The position numbers and the translations under genes are program-made. Shown here in pieces: positions 14,359-20,173 of a stretch of 20,173 bases of DNA. The stretch spans positions 1 through 20,173 of the forward strand of contig PLMF01000032.1 in assembly GCA_003142355.1 (NCBI GenBank), in the 5' to 3' direction. This stretch comes from Bryobacterales bacterium (GTDB lineage Bacteria; Acidobacteriota; Terriglobia; Bryobacterales; Bryobacteraceae). The number at the start of each line of letters is the position of its first letter. Positions within the stretch are counted from its first letter, which is position 1. Under the pieces are notes generated by a model. The model had not been told where the DNA came from. It made no database searches and saw nothing but the letters and a program-made list of their open reading frames with translations.

Positions 14359-14703
14359 CTAGCCTTTCCGCGACGGCTTGCGGCTCCTGGCCGCGGGCGC
14401 GGGCGCGGCCGGGGGAGGCGGCTCCGGCGCAGCCGCCGATTTCAGGTGGACCGAATCCACAATCCCCACCACGGTGGTGTCGGTGGCCGGCTCGCCCGGC
14501 AGAAGGGCCAGACTGGCTTCACGGCCGCGGACCCAGTAGATCAACTCGCCGGCGCCCGCCCCGGTGCAGTCGGTGCAGATCAGCCGCTGGCCGGTGTTGG
14601 CGAGTTCCGGAGTCAGGGGTTGAATCACCAGCATCCGCTGACCCTCCAGATTGCGATTTTTGACGGTGGACCAGACGCAACCCACCACGCGGCCCAGATA
14701 CAT
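14359..14703 (-). CDS. BMC-P shell protein with Pro/Ala basic tail, second copy
   Basis: 114 aa. The EutN/CcmL domain covers ~1-88 (MYLGRVVGCVWSTVKNRNLE, RLICTDCTGAGAGELIYWVR, TVVGIVDSVHLK). About 26 extra residues follow: Ala/Pro-rich, ending in RSRKPSRKG. Typical BMC-P proteins stop near residue 88-95. The tail would extend from the pentamer and could bind enzyme cores, nucleic acid or membranes; no homologous function known to me. Three bases separate it from each neighbouring BMC-P gene, consistent with translational coupling. Confidence 0.92.
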   Translation of the reverse strand: MYLGRVVGCVWSTVKNRNLEGQRMLVIQPLTPELANTGQRLICTDCTGAGAGELIYWVRGREASLALLPGEPATDTTVVGIVDSVHLKSAAAPEPPPPAAPAPAARSRKPSRKG

Positions 14704-14706
14704 GAG

Positions 14707-14973
14707 CTAGTCCAGGTGCACTTCGTCGACGATACCGACAATGGCGGTGTCGACGGGCCTATCCTTGCAGCCTTCGGCCAAGCGGGCCGAGCTTCCGGCA
14801 ACCGTGATGACGCGCTCACCGATCCCGGCGCTTACAGTATCCACGGCCACTACGTAGCCGGCTTCGTCCTTCCCTTCCGGAGAAACCGGCTTGACGATGA
14901 GCAGTTTAAAGCCTTCCAAACGGGGGTCTTTCCGTGTGGCAACCACGGTGCCCACCACGCGGGCGAGAATCAT
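14707..14973 (-). CDS. BMC-P shell protein (EutN/CcmL family), first copy
   Basis: 88 aa, the standard length. MILARVVGTVVATRKDPRLE, GFKLLIVKPVSPEG, GYVVAVDTVSAGIGERVITV and TAIVGIVDEVHL are the family's characteristic strands. It starts 17 bp downstream of the BMC-H stop and has GAGAGG four bases before its ATG. Pentameric vertex protein of the compartment shell. Confidence 0.94.
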   Translation of the reverse strand: MILARVVGTVVATRKDPRLEGFKLLIVKPVSPEGKDEAGYVVAVDTVSAGIGERVITVAGSSARLAEGCKDRPVDTAIVGIVDEVHLD

Positions 14974-14990
14974 GAAGCCTCTCGAGCCGG

Positions 14991-15290
14991 CTACTTGCCG
15001 GCGTTCTGCGCCTGAGATTTGCCGATCGGCAGAACGTCTTCCAGGCTCTGGTGCGGGCGCGGGATGACGTGCACCGAAATGAGTTCGCCCACGCGCCGCG
15101 CCGCGGCGGCGCCGGCATCGGTGGCCGCGCGAACCGCCGCCACGTCGCCGCGCACCATCGCGGTCACGTAGCCCGATCCGATCTTTTCCCAGCCGACCAG
15201 GTTTACCTTGGCGGCTTTCACCATGGCGTCGGCGGCCTCGATCATGGCCACCAAGCCGCGCGTCTCGATCATTCCTAACGCTTCACCCAT
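14991..15290 (-). CDS. BMC-H shell hexamer protein (PduA/EutM/CcmK family)
   Basis: 99 aa, one BMC domain: [60 protein letters not shown], then [22 protein letters not shown] forms the central pore loop in this family. It is the only BMC-H in the window and no BMC-T (tandem) gene is present. SD GGGAG seven bases before the ATG, 21 bp after the aldolase stop. It would make most of the shell facets; small metabolites would pass through its pores. Confidence 0.95.
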   Translation of the reverse strand: MGEALGMIETRGLVAMIEAADAMVKAAKVNLVGWEKIGSGYVTAMVRGDVAAVRAATDAGAAAARRVGELISVHVIPRPHQSLEDVLPIGKSQAQNAGK

Positions 15291-15311
15291 CTATGCTCTC
15301 CCAAAACACTG

Positions 15312-16094
15312 TCAAGCCAAACCGCGCGCCTTGACCGCCTCGTCCACGAGGGCGATCAGCTCCGCGCGCGTCACGCAAAATCTCGATTCTCCGCCTGCGC
15401 TCGAATCGTCGGAAGCCACCGGGCAACCCGGCTCCCCGGAGTTCCTGGCCTTCACGCCATAACGCGTGCGCGCATCCAGCAGCTTATCGACTTCCTGCCG
15501 CGGCAGGGCCTTGGCCCCGCCCAGCAACTCCGCCACCAGCGCGATGCGCGCGAAGTGCTCCATGGTCTCCATGCGGAAGTATGCCTTGTAGACGTCCTCG
15601 CCGTAGCATACCGCGCCGTGATTGGCCATCAGCAGGGCATCGTACTTGGGGATCAGCGGAAGCATGCCCTCGGTCAGCGCCGGCGTTCCGGGCAACCCGT
15701 AGTCCGCCAGCGGAACGCAGCCCAGCCCGATGATCACCTCCGGCAACAGCGCCTGGTCGAGCGGCCTTCCGGCCGTCGCGTAGCCGGTCGCCACCGGAGG
15801 GTGGGCGTGCACCACGGCCCTGATGTCCGGCCGCATCTTATATATCGTCAAGTGCAGGCCGATCTCGGTGGTGCCTTGGGCGCGGCCCGAGATCTTGTTG
15901 CCCTGCGTATCCATGACGATCAGATCGTCCGGATGCATCATCCCCTTGCATACGCCGGTCGGAGTGGCCAGGATACGATCGGCATCCAGCCGGATCGTGA
16001 TATTGCCATCGTTGGCCGCCACCCAGCCCTTTTGAAACATCAATAGCCCGATCTGGACGATATCCTCGCGATACTCGCGCTCCGTCTTCGCCAT
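15312..16094 (-). CDS. Class II aldolase (FucA-like) with encapsulation-type C-terminus
   Basis: 260 aa from MAKTEREYRE; the open frame extends 36 codons upstream but only this Met starts a domain. The family (fuculose-/rhamnulose-phosphate aldolase, AraD/FucA) splits sugar phosphates to dihydroxyacetone phosphate and lactaldehyde using zinc. His96 and His98 (AVVHAHPP), His159 (LLMANHGAV) and Glu77 (GTTEIGLH) correspond to the Zn ligands and catalytic Glu of FucA. ~217-240 is a Gly/Ser/Pro linker, and 241-257 an amphipathic helix (VTRAELIALVDEAVKARGLA region), resembling peptides that target enzymes into BMC shells. First gene of the operon; the product lactaldehyde is the kind of reactive aldehyde a compartment would hold. 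The true substrate is not known. Confidence 0.9.
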   Translation of the reverse strand: MAKTEREYREDIVQIGLLMFQKGWVAANDGNITIRLDADRILATPTGVCKGMMHPDDLIVMDTQGNKISGRAQGTTEIGLHLTIYKMRPDIRAVVHAHPPVATGYATAGRPLDQALLPEVIIGLGCVPLADYGLPGTPALTEGMLPLIPKYDALLMANHGAVCYGEDVYKAYFRMETMEHFARIALVAELLGGAKALPRQEVDKLLDARTRYGVKARNSGEPGCPVASDDSSAGGESRFCVTRAELIALVDEAVKARGLA

Positions 16095-16106
16095 GCAAGA
16101 TCTTAG

Positions 16107-16157
16107 ATTGTAGCAGAATACGTCCGCGACAAGACTTCTTTGGCGCGGTTGTAGAAT
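16107..16157. promoter_or_regulatory. Divergent promoter region between the BMC operon and rhomboid gene
   Basis: 71-bp gap. On the minus strand TACAAT (16107-16112) with TCTTGT 16 bases upstream is the best BMC-operon promoter, giving a leader of only about 5 nt. On the plus strand TAGAAT (16152-16157) ends eight bases before the rhomboid start. No regulator-type palindrome is obvious. Confidence 0.4.
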
Positions 16158-16165
16158 AGGTGCAG

Positions 16166-16999
16166 ATGGATTCACGCCGCATGTGCCCGCATTGCCGGGC
16201 ATTCATTACGAACAAGGACCGTACCTGCCCCTACTGCAACGAGACGGTGGGCACCCGCGCCATCGATCGCCGCAACCCTGCCGCGATCCTCGGCGGGATC
16301 ATCCCGCATGCGCGTTTCAATACGGTTGTCATCCTGGTCATCAATTTTGGGCTCTTCCTCGCCACCGCGCTGTTCAGCATGCGGGCCGGCAACGGAGAGG
16401 CTTTGTGGAATATCGACGTTGGGACGCTGGTGGCGTTCGGCGCCAAGTACAACGCGGGGCTGGCGAGCGGCCAGTGGTGGCGCCTGGTCACCGCCGGCTT
16501 CCTGCACGGCGGCCTGCTCCACATCCTCATGAACTCCTGGGTGCTGTTCGACCTCGGCGCCCAGGTGGAGGAAATCTACGGCGCGGGCCGTATGCTGGTA
16601 ATCTATTTCGTCTCCACCGTCTTTGGCTTCTACGCGAGCGCGGTCTGGAGCCCGGCTCCTTCCGTGGGCGCCTCGGCCGCGCTGATGGGTTTGATCGGCG
16701 CCATGATCGCGCTGGGCGTGCGCCACAAGAACCCGCTCGGCAGCTCCATCCGCCAGACGTACATCCGCTGGGCGATCTACATCATCCTGTTCGGGCTGTT
16801 GCCCGGCCTTCACGTGGACAACGCTGCCCACATCGGGGGGCTGGCGGCCGGCTTCGGGACTGCGTACCTGGCGGGTTTGCCCCGCTGGGAAGGCTCCTGG
16901 ACCGAGAAACTCTGGCGCGGCGCTTCCTGGGTATGCATCTTGTTAACAGCGGTAAGCTTCCTAAAGTGGTATTTGTGGTTTGCCCGCATCGCGCAGTAA
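16166..16999 (+). CDS. Rhomboid intramembrane serine protease with zinc ribbon
   Basis: 277 aa from ATG 16166 with AGG five bases upstream; a GTG at 16160 and an ATG at 16181 are alternatives. Residues ~6-24 form a C-x2-C ... C-x2-C zinc ribbon (MCPHCRAF ... RTCPYC). A rhomboid domain of about six helices follows: WWRLVTAGFLHGGLLHILMN (H-x4-H-x3-N motif), SVGASAALMGLIGA with catalytic Ser170, and NAAHIGGLAAG with catalytic His222. Rhomboids cut transmembrane substrates within the bilayer. Divergent from the BMC operon, followed after 9 bp by a small basic-protein gene. The substrate is unknown; the ribbon might bind a partner or sense metal. Confidence 0.9.
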   Translation: MDSRRMCPHCRAFITNKDRTCPYCNETVGTRAIDRRNPAAILGGIIPHARFNTVVILVINFGLFLATALFSMRAGNGEALWNIDVGTLVAFGAKYNAGLASGQWWRLVTAGFLHGGLLHILMNSWVLFDLGAQVEEIYGAGRMLVIYFVSTVFGFYASAVWSPAPSVGASAALMGLIGAMIALGVRHKNPLGSSIRQTYIRWAIYIILFGLLPGLHVDNAAHIGGLAAGFGTAYLAGLPRWEGSWTEKLWRGASWVCILLTAVSFLKWYLWFARIAQ

Positions 17000-17008
17000 C
17001 ATAGGGGT

Positions 17009-17218
17009 ATGAGATGGCGCGCACTGGCGCTGGCGCTGGCGCTGAGCTTCGGCTTATCGGCCAGCATGGAAGCGAAGCAGAAGCCGGCCGTACAGCGCTC
17101 GAAGGCCTTGAAGAAGGCCAAGAAGGCGCGGACGAAGGCTGCCAAGAAGTCCAAGGGATATAAGCTGTCCAAGGCCTCTAAAGTCAAGCCGCGCAAGGCC
17201 ACCAAGCACCGCGTATAG
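17009..17218 (+). CDS. Small exported Lys-rich protein
   Basis: 69 aa. A signal peptide (MRWRALALALALSFGLSASM) is followed by a strongly basic, low-complexity tail rich in Lys, Ala, Ser and Arg (KALKKAKKARTKAAKKSKGY ... KHRV). The composition resembles histone-H1-like or Alz/HU tails, but the leader implies export. GGGG two to six bases before the ATG. Nine bp after the rhomboid stop, same strand, so probably co-transcribed. I know no named family; function could be binding of acidic surface polymers or DNA in the periplasm. Confidence 0.6.
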   Translation: MRWRALALALALSFGLSASMEAKQKPAVQRSKALKKAKKARTKAAKKSKGYKLSKASKVKPRKATKHRV

Positions 17219-17255
17219 TCGCACCCGACTCATCCCGCACCCGGCCCCCATCGGT

Positions 17256-17261
17256 TAGAAT
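17256..17261 (+). promoter_or_regulatory. Candidate -10 (TAGAAT) for the GNAT gene
   Basis: TAGAAT ends 15 bases before the ATG at 17277; no SD is visible in between, so the transcript may be nearly leaderless. Confidence 0.35.
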
Positions 17262-17276
17262 GGCACCACCAGCCAA

Positions 17277-17762
17277 ATGTCCGACATACACATCAGACCG
17301 GGCGTGGAAGACGATATTCCGGTTATTCTCGATCTCATCCACGGGCTTGCCGAATATGAGAAAGCGCGCCCCGAAGAGGTGCCGGTAGACGAAGCGGTTC
17401 TCCGCGAGTCGCTGTTCGGCGCGAGGCCCGCCGCCGAAGTGCTGTTGGCGGAGGTCGAAGGCGAGAGCGCCGGATTGGCCCTCTTTTTTCACAACTTCTC
17501 CACCTGGCAAGGCCGGCGGGGGTTGTATCTGGAGGACTTGTTCGTTCGCCCCGCGCTGCGCGGCCGCGGCGTCGGCAAGGCGCTGCTGTGCGAACTGGCG
17601 CGCATCGCCATGGAGCGCGGCTGCGCCCGGATGGAATGGGCCGTGCTCGATTGGAACACGCCCTCGATCGAGTTTTACAGGAGCCTGGGCGCGGTCCCCA
17701 TGGACGAGTGGACCATTTTCCGGCTCACCGCGCCGGCTATCGGGCGGCTGGCGGAGCGCTGA
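17277..17762 (+). CDS. GNAT family N-acetyltransferase, diamine acetyltransferase-like
   Basis: 161 aa, the standard length of SSAT2-like (diamine/thialysine) acetyltransferases. Motifs: IRPGVEDDIPVILDLIHGLA, EYEKA, LFFHNFSTWQGRRGLYLEDL, FVRPALRGRGVGKALL (acetyl-CoA phosphate loop, R-x-x-G-x-G), and WAVLDWNTPSIEFYRSLGAV near the C-terminus. Transfers acetyl from acetyl-CoA to an amine; the exact substrate is inferred only from the subgroup. Good ATG context is lacking, see upstream -10. Its TGA overlaps the beginning of a truncated ABC-permease frame. Confidence 0.85.
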   Translation: MSDIHIRPGVEDDIPVILDLIHGLAEYEKARPEEVPVDEAVLRESLFGARPAAEVLLAEVEGESAGLALFFHNFSTWQGRRGLYLEDLFVRPALRGRGVGKALLCELARIAMERGCARMEWAVLDWNTPSIEFYRSLGAVPMDEWTIFRLTAPAIGRLAER

Positions 17763-17884
17763 ACCTGACGCTGGCCAAGGATCTTACATTCGCATGGCGC
17801 ACGTTGCGGAGGAGCCCGGCGTTCGCGCTGACCGCGGCGGTAACCATTGCGCTCGGCATCGGCGCCAGCACGGCGATTTTCAGT
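17759..17884 (+). pseudogene. Truncated MacB/FtsX-like ABC permease start
   Basis: LAKDLTFAWRTLRRSPAFAL then TAAVTIALGIGASTAIFS is the hallmark N-terminus and first membrane helix of the large acidobacterial ABC-permease family (MacB_PCD/FtsX). The intact protein would run for several hundred more residues. Here homology ends after 'AIFS' at about 17884 and the frame then runs into a palindromic repeat and stops at 17984-17986. No ATG/GTG is near; the fragment overlaps the GNAT stop. A deletion fused it to the repeat and to the M14 gene's end. Confidence 0.8.
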
Positions 17885-17983
17885 CCTTCTTCCGCCCCTA
17901 CCGGGGCTCGGTCGCTCGGATTGCCTTCCCATGGCTCGCGCCATGGGCTATTATCTTTCGCCCTGCGGGCTAAGCCCCTACGG
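17885..17983. repeat. Multi-hairpin palindromic repeat element
   Basis: Three hairpins: GCCCC-TACC-GGGGC (17894-17907), CCCATGGC-TCGC-GCCATGGG (17928-17947, 8-bp perfect stem), GCCC-TGC-GGGC (17961-17971). GCCCCTAC also recurs at 17974-17981, at the end. It resembles dispersed REP-like elements recalled from Acidobacteria and Planctomycetes. It begins right where the ABC-permease homology ends, and its other end reaches the M14 gene's TAG stop (17978-17980). It might also act as a terminator between two convergent genes. Confidence 0.6.
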
Positions 17984-20173
17984 TAACGCCGCCGCCTTCG
18001 CGCTGCCGTAGTAGAGGCCGTTGAAAAGCAGCTTGTAGGTGGCGTGCGGCTGGTCGCGGAAATTCACTTCCGGACCGAGCAGCACTACTTTGCCTTCGCC
18101 TACCGAAGCCTCGGCCACCGCGGTTCCGCCATCCAGGTACTGCTGGCCCCAGGCCCAGCCGCTGTCCAGAACCTCCGGACCGGAGAACCAGGCCACCGCC
18201 GCGGTGTGCTTCAGACCCGAATCGGGCTCCAGGCGGAACACCGGGCTGCTGTCGAAGAAAATATCCAGTTGCCGCGGCATGCCATAGGCCAGCGGGTTGG
18301 TGTTGTCGACGCTGGTCTTCAGCAGCGATCCCGGAATGTAGAACTTCTCGCGCGGCAGCGGGCGGTCCTTGCCATCCGGGCCTTTCTCCGTGAGGTAATT
18401 CTTCACCGGAACGCCGAACCGATCCGCCACGCTGGTGGAGCTTCCGATGGTCACGATGGACCCGCCCGACTCGACGAATTTCTTGAGCTGCGGAACCGTC
18501 TTGTCTTCCGTGATTCTCCCCATTCGCCCCCGGTATTCCTCGGGGATGCTCTCGGGGTCGGGAGCGCCGAACATCCCGCCGCCACCTCCGCCGCGGCGAA
18601 TGGCCCCATCGGTGAAGACCAGGACATCGAACTTACTCTGCAAGTCGCCGGCATCGAGCGCCGGCGGGTAGACCACCTGGAACGGAAACTCGTACTGCTC
18701 GAAGAGCCAGCGCGTCCAGCCGGAAGGCATGGAGCCGCCATACTGGTCGCACAGGCCGATGCGGATGGGCTTGAGCTTCAGCGCTTCGCCGGCGGGCGCC
18801 TTGGCCACGGCATGCACGGCCACCCCCAGTTCCTTCGCGCCGCGCTCCAGCAACGGGCGCGCGGCTGCCGAAGCGGGAACCCAGATGGCGCCCGTGCCCA
18901 GGTCCTGACCGTCGGCCGTCTCCTGCTTCTTCAGCCAGTAAACATCGGCATTGGCTTTCAAGAGCCGGTTGATCAGCACGAAGGAGTTGTTGATGCGGTG
19001 GCTGATCAGGTAACCGGCCGGGTCCGAAGGCCCGCTAATCGAACTGGCCGGCGCGGGAAGAAGTCCGCCGATCTTCGCGAAGGGACCATCGAAGCCGTCG
19101 CGGACGCGATCGAACTCGACGCCCATCTGCAACGCCAGCGTCCAGCCGGCGATATCGTACGGGGGATTGGGAGGGCCGCCGGGATAGGCAAAATCGTTGG
19201 GATGGTCCTGCGGCTCGAACATATCCATGACGTGCGGGCGGAATGCCTGCGCGGTCTTCACCACGTATGAGCCGGCGGGATAGCTCTTGCCGGCCACTTG
19301 GAACACGGAAGTGGCTCTCAGGACGGTGATGCCGGTCTTGAGGAGAGCGTTGACGAACTCGGTGGCGTTGGCGAAATCCGCCTGGTCCGACGGAATGATA
19401 TAACCGCGCGGATCGCGCATCTTCGGATCGTGCAGGACGGTGTTGTAAAGCTCCATGGGAACCGTGCGGACGTTGAATCCGCCGCCGCCCGGAGCGTCTC
19501 CGCCTGCGGCCGCACCGCCGCGTCCGCCGCGCCCGCCGCCCGCGGGCTGTGGATTGGCCGCCGCCGCCGCTTCGAGCGCCGCAATTCTCTTGGGCGTGAC
19601 CGTCCAGTAATCCTTGCCGCCCTTCTCAATCGAGTTCATTCCCATGCGCCAGATATTGAAGAGGAAGGTTTCGCGATAGCGGGAAGCCAGGTCGAGCATG
19701 GCCCGGTTGTTCGAGATCTCGTACTCGATGGATTGCCGGTAGTGCCACAGTTGCGGAACCACCGGCAGGGGCCAGTCCCCTTGCGGCAACTGCTTACCGG
19801 GCACCACTGGGATGGTCATCGGCGTCGGGTTGCCGATGATCTCCGTGAGGATGCCGATCATGTTATGGAAGTAAGTGATGGTGCGCAGGCCGCCGTTCCA
19901 CCAGGTGGAGTAGTTGGAGCCGCTGCGCATGGCGCTGCCGCCCTTGCCTTCCGCCACCAGCCGGCTGTGCATGGCGGTGCCCACCATCTCGATTCCCAGC
20001 GGGATCAGCGGATCGAAGTTGTAGTTGAACGGGTCGCGGAACGGAGGCATGAAGATCACCGCTCCGGCGGGTCCGGTCTGGTGGTGGTTGTACATCATCT
20101 GCGGAAACCACTCCAGGAAAAGCTGGTGGTTCATGTTGGTGGTCTCCGGCATGTTGGACATGTAGAAGTCGCG
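17978..20173 (-). CDS. M14-type zinc carboxypeptidase-like exported protein, 3' part
   Basis: The frame is open to the right edge (…RDFYM at 20161-20173), so the N-terminus, with the signal peptide and first zinc ligands (H-x-x-E), lies outside. The visible part matches the large M14 group common in Acidobacteria: LFLEWFPQMMYNHHQTGP (third zinc His region), FMPPFRDPFNYNFDPLIPLG, STWWNGGLRTITYFHNMIGI and LTEIIGNPTPMTIPVVPG. About 480 more residues follow. A Gly/Arg/Ala-rich insertion (about 19487-19552) and a Gly run (~18567-18600) look like flexible linkers. The C-terminal part has a glutamine-amidotransferase-like domain (KFDVLVFTDGAIRRG, LKKFVESGGSIVTIGSSTSV). Ends in AKAAALP, its TAG within the palindromic repeat. 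Probably periplasmic or secreted peptide hydrolase. Confidence 0.85.
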   Translation of the reverse strand, partial: RDFYMSNMPETTNMNHQLFLEWFPQMMYNHHQTGPAGAVIFMPPFRDPFNYNFDPLIPLGIEMVGTAMHSRLVAEGKGGSAMRSGSNYSTWWNGGLRTITYFHNMIGILTEIIGNPTPMTIPVVPGKQLPQGDWPLPVVPQLWHYRQSIEYEISNNRAMLDLASRYRETFLFNIWRMGMNSIEKGGKDYWTVTPKRIAALEAAAAANPQPAGGGRGGRGGAAAGGDAPGGGGFNVRTVPMELYNTVLHDPKMRDPRGYIIPSDQADFANATEFVNALLKTGITVLRATSVFQVAGKSYPAGSYVVKTAQAFRPHVMDMFEPQDHPNDFAYPGGPPNPPYDIAGWTLALQMGVEFDRVRDGFDGPFAKIGGLLPAPASSISGPSDPAGYLISHRINNSFVLINRLLKANADVYWLKKQETADGQDLGTGAIWVPASAAARPLLERGAKELGVAVHAVAKAPAGEALKLKPIRIGLCDQYGGSMPSGWTRWLFEQYEFPFQVVYPPALDAGDLQSKFDVLVFTDGAIRRGGGGGGMFGAPDPESIPEEYRGRMGRITEDKTVPQLKKFVESGGSIVTIGSSTSVADRFGVPVKNYLTEKGPDGKDRPLPREKFYIPGSLLKTSVDNTNPLAYGMPRQLDIFFDSSPVFRLEPDSGLKHTAAVAWFSGPEVLDSGWAWGQQYLDGGTAVAEASVGEGKVVLLGPEVNFRDQPHATYKLLFNGLYYGSAKAAALP

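Noticed and set aside
18044..19270. 408-codon plus-strand frame opposite the M14-type gene
   Set aside because: Arg/His/Gly-rich antisense shadow of a gene with clear peptidase homology.
1..20173. CRISPR array, rRNA genes, replication origin or insertion-sequence transposase
   Set aside because: No regularly spaced direct repeats, rRNA-like stretches, DnaA-box clusters or transposase motifs were seen.

Overview
The window looks like an Acidobacteriota chromosome, most likely Solibacteres/Bryobacterales. The evidence is high G+C codon usage, an exported protein with the 'Solibacter' TIGR03437-type domain (1670-3079), large exported M14 and CocE/X-Pro-dipeptidase-type hydrolases, a fragment of an acidobacterial MacB/FtsX-like ABC permease, a PEP-CTERM protein, and a compact bacterial microcompartment (BMC) operon built around a class II aldolase. 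This assignment rests on family recognition by eye; no search was run.

Layout. 1-4154: 3' end of a CocE/NonD-type hydrolase, an exported nitroreductase-like protein, then a leftward pair (a nucleotidyltransferase-like protein with a Cys cluster, followed by the TIGR03437-type protein). 4214-6830: a small decayed integrative element bounded by a perfect 52-bp direct repeat. One copy is the 3' part of an intact tRNA-Glu gene (6782-6859, minus strand). Inside are a headless AbiJ-type (abortive infection) gene remnant, an intact PEP-CTERM C-type lectin gene, and a tyrosine integrase broken by two frameshifts whose active-site residues are still readable. A near-identical 22-bp sequence lies just inside each end and resembles integrase arm sites. 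6946-11810: housekeeping and unknown genes (Cys-rich protein, small acidic protein, dGTPase-like HD hydrolase plus membrane-anchored TPR protein, aminotransferase, hot-dog thioesterase). 11885-14142: OmpA-family lipid- or peptidoglycan-associated protein with a long Ala/Glu/Lys coiled coil, and a four-helix membrane protein.

14074-16094 (minus strand): a five-gene BMC operon in the order class II aldolase, BMC-H hexamer, then three BMC-P (EutN/CcmL) pentamer proteins. The aldolase ends in a linker plus amphipathic helix of the kind that targets enzymes into shells. The operon is closed off on both sides by genes on the other strand, and no aldehyde dehydrogenase, phosphotransacylase or alcohol dehydrogenase is present in the window. 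It is therefore either a satellite of a locus elsewhere or a minimal aldolase compartment. This is the most interesting system in the window.

16166-20173: a rhomboid protease with an N-terminal zinc ribbon, a tiny exported Lys-rich protein, a GNAT acetyltransferase, a truncated ABC-permease start that runs into a multi-hairpin palindromic repeat, and the 3' part of an M14-type metallopeptidase gene. Several genes have a TANNNT -10-like hexamer only 6-30 nt before the start codon, which suggests short-leader or leaderless transcripts.
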